Shown here: positions 1 to 9,165 of the stretch, piece by piece
Position numbering within the stretch: position 1 is the stretch's first letter
Layout: each line of letters begins with the position of its first letter
Origin: Clostridia bacterium
Lineage (GTDB): Bacteria; Bacillota; Clostridia; TANB77; UBA1234
Length of the DNA stretch: 64,000 bases
Direction: 5' to 3'
Assembly: GCA_900765095.1 (NCBI GenBank)
Contig: CAAFRB010000022.1
Coordinates: forward strand, 33,462-97,461
Notes under the pieces: generated by a model
Told to the model about the DNA's origin: nothing
The model's database searches: none
The model's input: only the letters and a program-made list of their open reading frames with translations
Made by a program: the position numbers and the translations under genes

Positions 1-246
1 TGGTTCAAAAGTTCCTAGTAGCACAAACGCCACTACAAGTACTGCTGCCACTTTTGTGACAACTTTAGCCATGTCTAAAAAGTCTTCTTTTCGTTTTACT
101 CTTTCAAACATTTTTTTCATTTTTGCTTCATGTTCTTTTGAAAAACTTATTTCTTCAATTTTTTCTTCGTTTTTCCCTTTTTCATATATAGGAATGGCTT
201 CATCTAATAATTCATCAAGTTTTTTATCAACATCTCTTTCACTCAT
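1..246 (-). CDS. Probable anti-sigma factor, N-terminal part (cut by window edge)
   Basis: The reading frame starts at the ATG at 246 and runs off the window, giving 82 residues. The stop of the upstream sigma-factor gene overlaps this start as ATGA (243-246), so the two are translationally coupled. The visible part has a charged, Lys/Glu-rich cytoplasmic segment of about 60 residues and then one hydrophobic segment (VVTKVAAVLVVAFVLLGTF), as in single-pass anti-sigma factors of Firmicutes that hold an ECF sigma factor at the membrane. No zinc-binding HxxxCxxC motif is visible in this part. The role is inferred from the gene pair and topology, as the extracytoplasmic sensor domain lies outside the window. 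Confidence 0.7.
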   Translation of the reverse strand, partial: MSERDVDKKLDELLDEAIPIYEKGKNEEKIEEISFSKEHEAKMKKMFERVKRKEDFLDMAKVVTKVAAVLVVAFVLLGTFEP

Positions 247-806
247 TTTAGTGTCACTCCTCTCTTTTCTAACTTTTCAAGAAGTAAATCTCTACCTCTC
301 TCAGTTCTTTTCTTAACAGTATCATAATTCACATTAAGTAATTTAGCAATTTCTTTTTTAGAATAATTATGAAAATGTTCCAAGATAATCACATCTCTAT
401 AAATGTCTGGTAATTCCTCAATTGCTTCTATAACATCACTATATGTTTCATTTTCTATCACTACATTCGAAGGACAACTGAATGTCCCGAGTTCACCTTC
501 GTCATCATCGCCACATATATCGATATATTCTGAATTTGACATAAAGCGAGCTCTCCTTTTATAAATATCAAATGCTGCATTCCTGCAAATAATGATTAAG
601 AAGCTTTTAGTTTTCATCGCATCTTTCATATCAACTTTATCAAGATTTTTAAGAATTTTGATAAAAGCCTGTTGAACAGCATCTTCAGCTAGTTGAATAT
701 CTTTTAATATTCTAAATGCTTCCTTACACATAAAGGTTCTGTATTCTTCGTATAATATTACTATTTTCTCTGAATCTTTTGCTGATATCTCATCATTGCA
801 GCTCAT
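243..806 (-). CDS. ECF-type RNA polymerase sigma factor
   Basis: This 187-residue protein directs RNA polymerase to a specific set of promoters. Residues about 15-85 match sigma region 2 (AEDAVQQAFIKILKN, then a basic RNAAFDIYKRR end), and residues about 125-180 match region 4 with a helix-turn-helix (YSKKEIAKLLNVNYDTVKKRTERG). The length and the lack of regions 1 and 3 fit the ECF group. The start has an AAAGGAG site 8 bases upstream. It overlaps the downstream anti-sigma-like gene by four bases, the usual arrangement for a regulated pair. The regulon cannot be read from the window. Confidence 0.88.
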   Translation of the reverse strand: MSCNDEISAKDSEKIVILYEEYRTFMCKEAFRILKDIQLAEDAVQQAFIKILKNLDKVDMKDAMKTKSFLIIICRNAAFDIYKRRARFMSNSEYIDICGDDDEGELGTFSCPSNVVIENETYSDVIEAIEELPDIYRDVIILEHFHNYSKKEIAKLLNVNYDTVKKRTERGRDLLLEKLEKRGVTLK

Positions 807-856
807 ATAGATTGTTCTCCTTTCTTATCGTATTAACATAATGCAAATCTGCCAAA

Positions 857-885
857 ATTATACAACGGTAAAATTTTTGATTCAA
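857..885 (-). promoter_or_regulatory. Sigma-A-type promoter of the sigma/anti-sigma operon
   Basis: On the minus strand TTGAAT (880-885) and TATAAT (857-862) are separated by 17 bases and lie about 50 bases upstream of the sigma-factor start. The -10 box is consensus. Confidence 0.6.
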
Positions 886-1077
886 TATGTGTTACTTATT
901 TTCTACTGTTTTTTGGTAAAAAATATCAAAACTTGAATAGAAAAGCTGAAAAACAACGATTTTCATTCTTACGACCCTCAATAGTTTTTGAACTAAAAGG
1001 AAGAAAACCTCTCTCAAAAAAAATGTTTCATATTCTCAGTATTAATGATAAAATATGTTTGAAAAGGAGGTATTTTC

Positions 1078-1470
1078 TTGGAAACTGCAAATATAGAAAA
1101 ATTTATGCCTACTGTATATCAGGCTGAAATACTAGTAAAAAATAATTTGGAAACGTATAGAAGAAAAGGAATTAAAGTATTTAAAATCATTCACGGATAT
1201 GGTTCTACTGGAAAAGGTGGAGCTTTAAGGACTGGTATTAGAGATTACCTTACACAGCTTAAGCGCGCTAAGATAATTGCAGATTTTGTGCCAGGTGAAG
1301 ATTGGTCTGTTTTTAATGAAACAACTAGAAAAATATTGGATTTGGATAGTAGTTTTAGTAAGGATTCAGACCTTGGTAAAATGAATTCGGGTGTGACTAT
1401 CATTGTGATTAGTTGGGATGGCAATGCAAATTCATTAAGTAGTACGACGTATAGACCAAGCAGAAATTAG
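1078..1470 (+). CDS. Smr (small MutS-related) domain protein
   Basis: A 130-residue protein that starts at TTG (1078), chosen because AAAAGGAGG lies 8 bases upstream. Residues about 28-60 carry the core of an Smr domain: a hydrophobic strand, then HGYGSTGKGGALRTGIRDYL, matching the HGxGxGxLR motif of Smr domains, which bind or nick branched DNA or act on RNA. The rest (PGEDWSVF and a final hydrophobic strand) fits small stand-alone Smr-type proteins rather than MutS2. It is the only plus-strand gene in this part and ends by overlapping the 3' end of tgt by four bases. The substrate is unknown. Confidence 0.7.
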   Translation: METANIEKFMPTVYQAEILVKNNLETYRRKGIKVFKIIHGYGSTGKGGALRTGIRDYLTQLKRAKIIADFVPGEDWSVFNETTRKILDLDSSFSKDSDLGKMNSGVTIIVISWDGNANSLSSTTYRPSRN

Positions 1471-1481
1471 CTTGGTCTTTT
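1453..1481 (+). terminator. Intrinsic terminator of the Smr gene, inside the 3' end of tgt
   Basis: AGACCAAGC (1453-1461) pairs perfectly with GCTTGGTCT (1470-1478), with an 8-base loop and a following T run. The hairpin overlaps the last codons and stop of both convergent genes. There is no T run on the minus side, so it should work for the plus strand only. Confidence 0.75.
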
Positions 1482-2606
1482 GCCGTCTGGGTAATATTTC
1501 TTATAAAACTCTTCCCTGAACTCTAATAATCTATCTCCTTCAATTGCTGTTCTTACATTTTCCATAAGTCTTACTAAGAATCTTAAATTATGAATTGATA
1601 ATAGTCTTGCACCTAGTATCTCTCCGCATTTTATTAAATGTCTTATATATGCTTTTGTGTAATTCCTACAAGTATAGCAATCACACTCTGGATCTAATGT
1701 TGTGAAATCTCTCTCATAAGTAGCGTTCCTTACAACAAGTTTTCCTTGAGATGTTAATGCTGTTCCATTTCTTGCGATTCTTGTTGGCAATACACAGTCA
1801 CACATATCTATTCCTCTTACAACAGCCTCTATTAGATAGTCTGGTGTTCCAACTCCCATTAAATATCTTGGCTTATTTTCTGGCAAGAAAGGTGTTGTGT
1901 AACTTAAGATATCGTACATTAACTCTGCAGGCTCTCCTACGCTTAATCCGCCAACTGCATAGCCTGGAAAGTCTAAATCTACAAGTTGTTTTGCACTTGT
2001 TTCTCTTAAATCTTTATACATTCCACCTTGCACAATTCCAAATAATCCTTGTCTATCCAGATTTTTATTTGCTACTTTGCATCTTTCTGCCCATCTTGTC
2101 GTTCTTTCCATTGACTTTCTTGTATATTCATAATCTGCTGGATATGGAACACATTCGTCAAAAGCCATCATTATATCCGAACCCAAGTTGTTTTGAATAG
2201 ATATTGATTTTTCTGGCGATATAAATAGTTTAGAGCCATCTAAATGAGATTTAAAAGCAACTCCTTCTTCTGTAATGTTTCTCAAATCGCTTAAACTAAA
2301 CACTTGGAAACCGCCACTATCTGTTAGTATAGCTCCATCCCAATTCATAAACTTGTGAAGCCCGCCGGCTTCAGCAACCAAGTCATCACCTGGTCTTAAA
2401 AACAAGTGATATGTATTCGAAAGTATTATTTTTGCCTTTACTTCATTTTTTAATTCTTCTGGAGTCATAGCTTTTACTGTTCCACAAGTTCCAACTGGCA
2501 TGAACACGGGTGTTTCTATTATTCCGTGTGGCGTATGAATTCTGCCTCGTCTTGCGCCTGTTTTTGCATCTTTTTTAATTAACTCATATCTTATTGGTTG
2601 TTCCAT
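1467..2606 (-). CDS. tgt: tRNA-guanine transglycosylase
   Basis: Exchanges guanine 34 in the anticodon of Asp, Asn, His and Tyr tRNAs for preQ1, a step of queuosine synthesis. The 379-residue length is typical. TDSGGFQ (residues 95-101) holds the general-base Asp, and DCVLPTR (270-276) holds the Asp nucleophile. The zinc site is complete: Cys308, Cys310, Cys313 and His339. It lies 16 bases downstream of queA, whose product carries out the next step, so the two form an operon. The start has an AAGGAG site (minus strand) just upstream. Confidence 0.97.
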   Translation of the reverse strand: MEQPIRYELIKKDAKTGARRGRIHTPHGIIETPVFMPVGTCGTVKAMTPEELKNEVKAKIILSNTYHLFLRPGDDLVAEAGGLHKFMNWDGAILTDSGGFQVFSLSDLRNITEEGVAFKSHLDGSKLFISPEKSISIQNNLGSDIMMAFDECVPYPADYEYTRKSMERTTRWAERCKVANKNLDRQGLFGIVQGGMYKDLRETSAKQLVDLDFPGYAVGGLSVGEPAELMYDILSYTTPFLPENKPRYLMGVGTPDYLIEAVVRGIDMCDCVLPTRIARNGTALTSQGKLVVRNATYERDFTTLDPECDCYTCRNYTKAYIRHLIKCGEILGARLLSIHNLRFLVRLMENVRTAIEGDRLLEFREEFYKKYYPDGKRPS

Positions 2607-2622
2607 AAAATTCTCCTTTAAT

Positions 2623-3657
2623 CTATTTTATAAGCATCGCATCGCCAAAGCTGAAAAATCTATATTTTTGCTCTACTGCAACCTTGTATGTATCGAGTAT
2701 CATTTCTCTTGTTGCAAGTGCAGATATAAGCATTAATAAAGTACTTTCTGGTAAATGAAAGTTCGTTATCAAATTATCTAATACTTTAAATTTATAGCCT
2801 GGATAGATGAATATTTCTGTATTTCCTCTTTGAGGTTTTAAGAATCCATTTTCATCTGCTGCGCTTTCTACAGTTCTACAAGATGTTGTTCCAACGCAAA
2901 AAACTTTGCCACCGTTTGCTTTCGTTTCATTTATTATATTACATGCTTCTTCAGATATCTCATAATATTCTGAGTGCATTTTATGGTCTTCAATGTTTTC
3001 TTCTTTTACTGGTCTAAATGTACCAAGTCCAACATGTAACGTTACTTTTGCAATCCTCACACCTTTGTCTTGTATCTTTTGCAGCAATTCTTTTGTAAAG
3101 TGAAGACCAGCAGTTGGTGCAGCACTAGAACCACTGACTTTTGCGTAAACCGTTTGATACCTGTCTTTTTCTTTTAATTTTTCATGTATGTATGGTGGAA
3201 GTGGCATAACACCAATCTTATCTAATATTTCATTTAATATTCCGTCGAATTTCAATTTTACTTTTCTATTCCCGTCTTCAAATATATCAATTACTTCAGC
3301 TGTAAGAAGCACTTCATCTTCTGATTTAAAGTACACTCTTGTACCTATCTTACACTTTTTACCTGGTTTGACAAGCACTTCCCATTCATTGTTACCATAG
3401 TCTTTCAAAAGTAGCATTTCGATTTTCTCATCTTTGCCTTCCCTACTTCCATATATTCTTGCTGGAATTACTTTTGTTTCATTTATTACTAAACAGTCTT
3501 TAGGTGATATATATTCAATTATATCTTTAAATACTCTATGTTCGATTTTACCAGTTTTTCTATCTAAAACTAATAACCTTGACTCATCTCTTTTATCTGC
3601 TGGTGATTGAGCTATAAGCTCTTCTGGCAAATAATAGTTAAAATCGGACAATTTCAC
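2623..3657 (-). CDS. queA: S-adenosylmethionine:tRNA ribosyltransferase-isomerase
   Basis: Transfers and isomerises the ribosyl part of S-adenosylmethionine onto preQ1 in tRNA to give epoxyqueuosine. The open frame extends upstream to 3759, but I place the start at GTG 3657: GGAG lies 8 bases upstream and the protein then begins MKLSDFNYYLPEELIAQ, the usual QueA N-terminus, giving 344 residues. Family segments seen are AGLHFT, HVGLGTFRPV and GNTEIFIYPGYKF. It is followed after 16 bases by tgt. No epoxyqueuosine reductase (queG/queH) is present in the window. Confidence 0.95.
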   Translation of the reverse strand: MKLSDFNYYLPEELIAQSPADKRDESRLLVLDRKTGKIEHRVFKDIIEYISPKDCLVINETKVIPARIYGSREGKDEKIEMLLLKDYGNNEWEVLVKPGKKCKIGTRVYFKSEDEVLLTAEVIDIFEDGNRKVKLKFDGILNEILDKIGVMPLPPYIHEKLKEKDRYQTVYAKVSGSSAAPTAGLHFTKELLQKIQDKGVRIAKVTLHVGLGTFRPVKEENIEDHKMHSEYYEISEEACNIINETKANGGKVFCVGTTSCRTVESAADENGFLKPQRGNTEIFIYPGYKFKVLDNLITNFHLPESTLLMLISALATREMILDTYKVAVEQKYRFFSFGDAMLIK

Positions 3658-3778
3658 TTCTATCACTCCTCGTATAATATGTTTATAAAGAAAAACTTTC
3701 ACACAAATCAAAGATTTTATAAACATATTCTTTCTTTTTAGAATTATGAATTTTTTCAAATAGCTGCTTATATATCAA

Positions 3779-3813
3779 GTAAAAATGCTCTCCGTTATGG
3801 AAAGCATTTTTAC
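3779..3813 (-). terminator. Terminator hairpin between typA and queA
   Basis: GTAAAAATGCT (3779-3789) pairs with AGCATTTTTAC (3803-3813), with a further TCC/GGA pairing inside. It lies 12 bases past the typA stop. The A/T-rich flanks allow it to act on the minus strand, where T5 forms its end. Confidence 0.65.
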
Positions 3814-3824
3814 AATTTATTGTT

Positions 3825-5642
3825 TTATTTTAATAATCCGTTTGCTCTCATCCATCTAATTCTTGCTGTTGGATCTAATATCTTCTTTCTTAATCTGATG
3901 TTTTTTGGAGTAACCTCAACAAGTTCATCCTCAGCAATGTATTCAATTGCTTGCTCTAAGCTCATCTGTCTTGGTGGAACTAATCTCAACGCATCATCGC
4001 TTCCTGAAGCTCTAGTATTTGTTAGATGTTTTTCTTTACATACGTTAACTTCCATATCCTCAGGTCTTGGGTTTTCACCTATTATCATACCTTGATATAC
4101 ATCAACCCCTGCTCCGATGAATAATGTTCCCCTTTCTTGTGCATTATACAAACCATAAGTTATTGATTTACCAGTTTCAAAAGCTATTAAAACACCCTTT
4201 GTTCTTGGTGATATTTCACCTTTATATGGTTCGTAGCCCATGAATACATGGTTCATTATTCCGTTACCCTTTGTGTCAGTCAAGAATTCACTTCTGTATC
4301 CAACTAAACCTCTAGCTGGAATCTTAAATTCAAGTCTTGTGTATCCTCTGTCACCAACTTGCATGTTAGTCATTTCTGCTTTTCTTGTTCCTAATTTTTC
4401 AATTACAGAACCAGTAAATTCATCTGGTACGTCTATTACAAGTTCTTCTATTGGCTCACATTTTACGCCATCTATTTCTTTAAATATAACAGATGGTCTT
4501 GATACCATAAACTCGAATCCTTCTCTTCTCATCGTTTCAATAAGGACTGACAAATGTAATTCTCCACGTCCTGAAACTTTGAAACTATCTGGGCTATCTG
4601 TTTCTTCAACTCTTAAGCTTACGTTTGACTCTAACTCTTTCATCAATCTATCTCTTAAATGTCTAGATGTTACGAATTCGCCTTCTCTACCAGCAAAAGG
4701 TCCATTATTTACGCTAAACGTCATTGTAAGTGTTGGCTCGTCAATATCAACAAAAGGTATTGGCTCTGGATCGTTAACGTCAGCTATTGTTTCACCTATA
4801 TTTATATCTGGTATTCCCATAACTGCGATAATGTCACCGGCAGGAGCTGATTCAATCTCAAATTTCTTTAAACCTTGATATGTGTATAATTTACCTATCT
4901 TTAAGTTTTGAATTTTGCCATCTTTTCTGCAAACAGCTACGCTTTGTCCTTGAGTTATAGAACCTCTTTCGACTCTTCCTATAGCTATTCTTCCAACATA
5001 GTTATCATAGTCTATGCTTGAAACTAACATTTGAAGTGGCTTGTCTGGCTCTACTTTTGGAGCACCAATATAATTAATTATTGTTTCAAAAATAGGAGTC
5101 ATATCTGTTCCTGGTGTATTTAGGTCTAATGTTGCGGTTCCTTGTTTACCAGACGCATAAATAACTGGAAATCCAAGTTGTTCGTCGTTTGCAGCAAGGT
5201 CAAAGAATAAGTCTATTACTTCATCAACAACTTCTTTAGGACGAGCACCTGGTCTATCAATTTTATTTAATACAACGATTGGTTTTAAGTTTAATGCAAG
5301 TGCCTTTCTTAAAACGAATCTTGTTTGTGGCATAACTCCTTCAAAAGCGTCTACTAATAGTAATACACCATCTACCATCTCAAGCACACGTTCAACTTCT
5401 CCACCGAAGTCAGCATGTCCTGGAGTGTCAATTATATTTATTTTGTAATCGCCATAAGTTACAGCAGTATTCTTAGAAAGTATTGTTATTCCTCTTTCTT
5501 TTTCCAAGTCATTTGAATCCATGACTCTTTCATCAACATGTTCATTCTCTCTGAATGTACCAGCTTGCTTTAGCAAAGCATCAACTAGCGTTGTTTTACC
5601 ATGGTCAACATGGGCTATTATAGCAACGTTTCTTATTTCCAT
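3825..5642 (-). CDS. typA: Ribosome-associated GTPase TypA/BipA
   Basis: A translational GTPase of 605 residues, the family's normal length. It binds the ribosome near the factor site and aids 50S assembly and stress adaptation. G1 is AHVDHGKTTL (residues 10-19), G3 is DTPGHADF (about 72-79), and G4 is NKID (about 126-129). The C-terminal part contains the BipA-specific region, including VPPRQMSLEQAIEYI. It stands alone between hairpins on both sides, and a long 5' region with alternative pairings lies upstream (see 5723-5784). Confidence 0.97.
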   Translation of the reverse strand: MEIRNVAIIAHVDHGKTTLVDALLKQAGTFRENEHVDERVMDSNDLEKERGITILSKNTAVTYGDYKINIIDTPGHADFGGEVERVLEMVDGVLLLVDAFEGVMPQTRFVLRKALALNLKPIVVLNKIDRPGARPKEVVDEVIDLFFDLAANDEQLGFPVIYASGKQGTATLDLNTPGTDMTPIFETIINYIGAPKVEPDKPLQMLVSSIDYDNYVGRIAIGRVERGSITQGQSVAVCRKDGKIQNLKIGKLYTYQGLKKFEIESAPAGDIIAVMGIPDINIGETIADVNDPEPIPFVDIDEPTLTMTFSVNNGPFAGREGEFVTSRHLRDRLMKELESNVSLRVEETDSPDSFKVSGRGELHLSVLIETMRREGFEFMVSRPSVIFKEIDGVKCEPIEELVIDVPDEFTGSVIEKLGTRKAEMTNMQVGDRGYTRLEFKIPARGLVGYRSEFLTDTKGNGIMNHVFMGYEPYKGEISPRTKGVLIAFETGKSITYGLYNAQERGTLFIGAGVDVYQGMIIGENPRPEDMEVNVCKEKHLTNTRASGSDDALRLVPPRQMSLEQAIEYIAEDELVEVTPKNIRLRKKILDPTARIRWMRANGLLK

Positions 5643-5722
5643 TATAAATTCTTCCCCTCAAAATAATATATATTTCTAAGTAACGATAGTCAGCTTCACA
5701 TTGCTTTAGAAAAAGTCAATTT

Positions 5723-5784
5723 ATCGTCCCTTACAATAACAATTTTTATGGGACGATGCTACCACCGTCCCTTTATATCTTTAA
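5723..5784 (-). other. Alternative hairpins between the S1 gene and typA
   Basis: Reading the minus strand there is GGGACG (about 5766-5771), then CGTCCC (5750-5755), then GGGACG (5725-5730). The central CGTCCC can pair with either flanking copy, and the downstream pairing extends to ATCGTCCC/GGGACGAT (5750-5757 with 5723-5730). No clear T run follows, so this is not a plain terminator. It could be a weak terminator or RNA processing structure for the S1 transcript, or a switch in the typA leader. Confidence 0.4.
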
Positions 5785-6870
5785 TTATTCTTCTACTGGA
5801 GCTTCTTCTGTAGAAGCACCTTCAAGCTCACGAATTGAAAGTTCAATTCTCTTCTTATCTAAGTCAACTTCAACAACTTTTGCTGTAACTTCTTGTCCTA
5901 ATTCCAATACGTCTTGTGGTTTAGAAATTCTCTTTGTTGTAATATTTGATATATGAACTAAAGCCTCTAGACCATCTTCTAATTCTACAAATGCACCAAA
6001 AGGTTTCATACTTACAACTTTACCCGTAACAACGTCGCCTACTTGGTATTTAACATTAGCCCAAGGGTTATCCTCTGGTTTTCTGTATCCTAATGAAATC
6101 TTCTTAGTTTCTTTATCAGCTTTAAGAACTGTTACTTCAATCTCTTGTCCTACTCTTAATACTTCTGAAGGACTCTTTATTGGCTTCCATGAAATTTCTG
6201 AAATATGAAGTAATCCGTCTACTCCACCGATATCAACGAAAGCACCATAGTCTGTTAATTGTTTAACTGTACCTTTGATTACTTTTCCTTCTTCTATTTC
6301 GCTCCAAGTTTTTTCGATTTGTTTTTGTCTTTCTTCGTTAGCAAGCTTTCTTTCTGAACCAACGATTTTTCTCTTTTCTGGGTTATATTCAATAACTTTA
6401 AGAGCAACAGTTTTTCCTCTATATTCTACTAAATCTGTAACTTTTTTAGCAAGCTGTGTTTGTGGAACGAATATTTTAATATTTCCACATTCAGCTATAA
6501 CACCGCCGTTTACAACATCTGTTACTTTTGCACTAACTGGCTTGTCTTCTTTTACATTGTTTTCAAATTCTTCTCTTAATTTCTTTGTTTCCAATCTCTT
6601 TGTAGATAGAAGAATATTACCTTGACCATTATTCATTCTTAATATATATGCTGTGATTTTGTCGCCAACTTTATACTTATCTGTTGGTTTTTCATCGCCA
6701 TAAGTAAATTCATCTCTAGGTATAATACCATCTGCTTTGTATCCTAAATCAACGAAGATATCATCTCCAACTATGTCTACGATAGTACCTTCAACAACTG
6801 TTCCTTCCTCTAATTTTTTTAGTGAGTTTTCATATAACTCTGCAAAATTTTGTCCTTCATTGTTTGACAT
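5785..6870 (-). CDS. rpsA: 30S ribosomal protein S1-family protein (four S1 domains)
   Basis: RNA-binding protein of 361 residues with four S1 OB-fold repeats at about 18-87, 105-170, 190-259 and 276-345. The last two (GTVKQLTDYGAFVDIGGVDG and GKVVSMKPFGAFVELEDGLE) are the most canonical. Firmicute S1 homologues usually have four domains against six in Enterobacteria, so this is full length. It should promote translation initiation or bind mRNA on the 30S subunit. In Clostridia rpsA commonly follows cmk-plsC (often with ispH). Here the ankyrin cassettes lie between, and no ispH is present. Confidence 0.92.
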   Translation of the reverse strand: MSNNEGQNFAELYENSLKKLEEGTVVEGTIVDIVGDDIFVDLGYKADGIIPRDEFTYGDEKPTDKYKVGDKITAYILRMNNGQGNILLSTKRLETKKLREEFENNVKEDKPVSAKVTDVVNGGVIAECGNIKIFVPQTQLAKKVTDLVEYRGKTVALKVIEYNPEKRKIVGSERKLANEERQKQIEKTWSEIEEGKVIKGTVKQLTDYGAFVDIGGVDGLLHISEISWKPIKSPSEVLRVGQEIEVTVLKADKETKKISLGYRKPEDNPWANVKYQVGDVVTGKVVSMKPFGAFVELEDGLEALVHISNITTKRISKPQDVLELGQEVTAKVVEVDLDKKRIELSIRELEGASTEEAPVEE

Positions 6871-6991
6871 TATAAAATCAATCCTTTCTTACTTTCTCTG
6901 CTAATTTTTAATTTCAACCACATTATAATACCTAATGCCGTCAAAATCTTATTTATTATCCTATATTTAGCAAAAAAAGTCAATAGTTATG

Positions 6992-7034
6992 TAAAAAAAA
7001 TGATGACCGCCAAAATGGCAATCATCATTTTTTA
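6992..7034 (-). terminator. Terminator of ankyrin cassette A
   Basis: On the minus strand an ATGATGA...GCC/GGC...TCATCAT hairpin is followed by T8. It lies about 85 bases past the stop of the first ankyrin gene. Its sequence is clearly related to the terminator at 9494-9531 of cassette B, so the terminators were duplicated together with the genes. Confidence 0.8.
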
Positions 7035-7116
7035 TGATAGAAAATAAAAGTTTTTAACCTCTTACCAATTGTATACCTTTCATATTGCAAGAAGTTTTAA
7101 TTTATACGACGAGATG

Positions 7117-8058
7117 TTACTTAATTCTGTCCTTGTACAAGGCATACCTTGCCATAGTAACAAGAGTTGCACGAATATAGTCATCATTCATAGAATTAAG
7201 TATGCAGTGTGCAACCATGCTTCCCATGAAGTTCTGTTTCTCCACATCTGCCCCCGATTCCAAGAGGAGGTTAATAATGCGCACCTTATCCTGCGTGAAG
7301 CAAGAATCGGCATCAATGATGTCAACCGAATTAATATAATGTAACGGTGTATTACCACTCACATCAACGGCATTAACATCTGCACCTTTCCTCACCAACT
7401 CATAAGCAATGAAGGAACACGCATTACCTAACATGACATAATGCAATGCTGTTTTTCCCCACTCATCTCTGCCATCAGGATCAGCGTCGTTTTTCAGAAG
7501 AATACTAACAGCAGGCCACAAGTTTTCAATTACCATTGTCTCCAACATCGTAAGTTTCGGATGCTCGCTGCTAGTCAATTCTCCAATATTGAAGCCTTCT
7601 CTATAGAGTTTATTCAGAAATTCAGCTACCATGTCACGATTAGCACTAACCATAGATGCATACTCTTCAATAGTGATGTCGGCCTTCGCTCCTTGCGTGA
7701 TATAAAAATCATAAACATATTTTTGATTTTCGCAAAAAGCCAGACTGACAGGATCATCGCCGTTCTTATTCTTAATGGTGAAATCCGCACCGTGCCTAAC
7801 AAGGTGCTCAACATTAATGAGATTAAACGTATACATCAGAGCAGTATTGCCATCGTTATCCTGAGCATTAACATCCGCTCCTTCTTTCAGTAGGATGTCA
7901 ATAATGTCAGGATTTCCTTGACGCATTGCCACCATAAGAAGCGTGACGCCATTATCGTCAGTTTCTTTGACGTCAAGACCATTATCAATACACTCAAGTA
8001 GCAAGAATCTGCTCCATTCACAGATTGCTTTCTGTGCTTTCTCATACAGCTTCTCCAT
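7117..8058 (-). CDS. Ankyrin-repeat protein (second gene of cassette A)
   Basis: A 313-residue protein without signal peptide or membrane segment, so probably cytoplasmic. Ankyrin repeats are seen at about 35-70 (DNGVTLLMVAMRQGNPDII), 71-100, 100-130, then a less regular helical stretch (about 130-165), then repeats at 170-200, 203-235 and 236-280 (GNTPLHYIN). The repeats should mediate protein-protein binding, and no enzymatic domain is present. It is colinear over its whole length with the protein at 9567-10595, including a conserved N-terminus (EWSR) and the irregular centre, so the two are direct paralogues. The gene starts 43 bases after the stop of the next ankyrin gene, with AAGGGG as ribosome-binding site. 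It is visibly richer in G+C than flanking genes. Partner and function are unknown. Confidence 0.85.
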   Translation of the reverse strand: MEKLYEKAQKAICEWSRFLLLECIDNGLDVKETDDNGVTLLMVAMRQGNPDIIDILLKEGADVNAQDNDGNTALMYTFNLINVEHLVRHGADFTIKNKNGDDPVSLAFCENQKYVYDFYITQGAKADITIEEYASMVSANRDMVAEFLNKLYREGFNIGELTSSEHPKLTMLETMVIENLWPAVSILLKNDADPDGRDEWGKTALHYVMLGNACSFIAYELVRKGADVNAVDVSGNTPLHYINSVDIIDADSCFTQDKVRIINLLLESGADVEKQNFMGSMVAHCILNSMNDDYIRATLVTMARYALYKDRIK

Positions 8059-8101
8059 TTGGTTACCCCTTTCAAATCTTAATGTCGATAATTATACACA
8101 A

Positions 8102-9013
8102 TCAAGTAGCATAACTTCTAATAGTCCACATAACTCTGGAATTAACATTGTTTGCAAGCTTCCTTGCTGCAATCTGATATGGCGTTTCACCATATACATT
8201 CTTCTTTCGTGGATCAGCACCATTATGAAGAAGGATGTTCAAAACACGAATCACATCATCATCGCAATTTCTCGTTACAATATAATGCAAAGGCGTGTTA
8301 CCGTATCCATCAACGGCGTTCACTTCCGCTCCAGCATCAATCAGTTTGCGAACCACATCAGCATTAGCACCATTAACGACAGCATAATGCAAAGCTGGCA
8401 TTCCATCCAACCCAGCCATGTTGGGATTTGCACCTAAAGTCAAAAGCATATCAATGGAACCAGATGCATTTCGAGCAATAGCCCAGTTAAGTAAAGTACC
8501 AAACTTGCTCTTCTTATCCAGATAATTGACATCCATTCCGGAACTTGCAAGCAGATCAATAGTATCATTAGGAATTTTGTTAAAATCCATCAAAGGATTT
8601 AACCCCCATTTATTTACGTCATACTTTGCACCACTCCTCATAAGGAAATCTGCTATATCAAAAAATCCTCTTTGTAGAGCTTCACAAAGTGAACTAGTTC
8701 CGTTATTGTTGCATTTATTAACATCTGCTCCATTGATAACTAACAGACACACAGTATCAAAATTGTTAAACTGCACAGCATAGCTCAGAAGCGTACGCTC
8801 ATTATAGTACTTGTTAATTTCAACTTCCTTTGCGAGCATTTTAGCAAAGACATCATCACTACCATAAATGGCAGCCTCAGTAATCAACGCTTTCCCATAC
8901 TGGTCCTGCATATTGGGATCAAGACCATTTTTAAGATATTTGTCCAACACCCGAAGATTGTTTTCTCGAATCACCTGTACTGCTTCTTCAAAAGAAACCT
9001 TCCCGTTAAACAT
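8102..9013 (-). CDS. Ankyrin-repeat protein (first gene of cassette A)
   Basis: A 303-residue protein made almost wholly of ankyrin repeats, about eight, including NNGTSSLCEALQRGFFDIAD, LDGMPALHYAVVNGANADVV and YGNTPLHYIV. A frame extends to 9037, but AAAGGAG lies 9 bases before ATG 9013, which I take as the start. There is no signal peptide or additional domain. It resembles its two neighbours less than they resemble each other. It follows a long leader with promoter (9233-9261) and leader peptide (9166-9198), and is cotranscribed with the gene at 7117-8058. Codon use is unlike the housekeeping genes, with more C/G third positions. Confidence 0.85.
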   Translation of the reverse strand: MFNGKVSFEEAVQVIRENNLRVLDKYLKNGLDPNMQDQYGKALITEAAIYGSDDVFAKMLAKEVEINKYYNERTLLSYAVQFNNFDTVCLLVINGADVNKCNNNGTSSLCEALQRGFFDIADFLMRSGAKYDVNKWGLNPLMDFNKIPNDTIDLLASSGMDVNYLDKKSKFGTLLNWAIARNASGSIDMLLTLGANPNMAGLDGMPALHYAVVNGANADVVRKLIDAGAEVNAVDGYGNTPLHYIVTRNCDDDVIRVLNILLHNGADPRKKNVYGETPYQIAARKLANNVNSRVMWTIRSYAT

Positions 9014-9165
9014 ACTGTCATTCTCCTTTCCCGTCACTAAAAATTACTACTCATTTAACGCTTTTACACACATTGCCCTTTTCAAGCAATTCACCAGGTT
9101 ACCATGAAAAATACTAGAACTATGCTAATGGTTCATTGGATTTCTCCTCCTTTTATTGGTCGTTA

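Noticed and set aside
933..1127. Plus-strand frame upstream of the Smr gene
   Set aside because: It overlaps the Smr start, has no ribosome-binding site and no recognisable pattern.
5723..5757. Plain intrinsic terminator of the S1 gene
   Set aside because: The stem is good, but the loop is long and no T run follows on the minus strand.
9079..9150. Second mini-frame (ATG AAC CAT TAG) after a strong purine run in the ankyrin leaders
   Set aside because: Only three codons; its site may simply be part of the conserved leader. The 10-residue frame is better supported.
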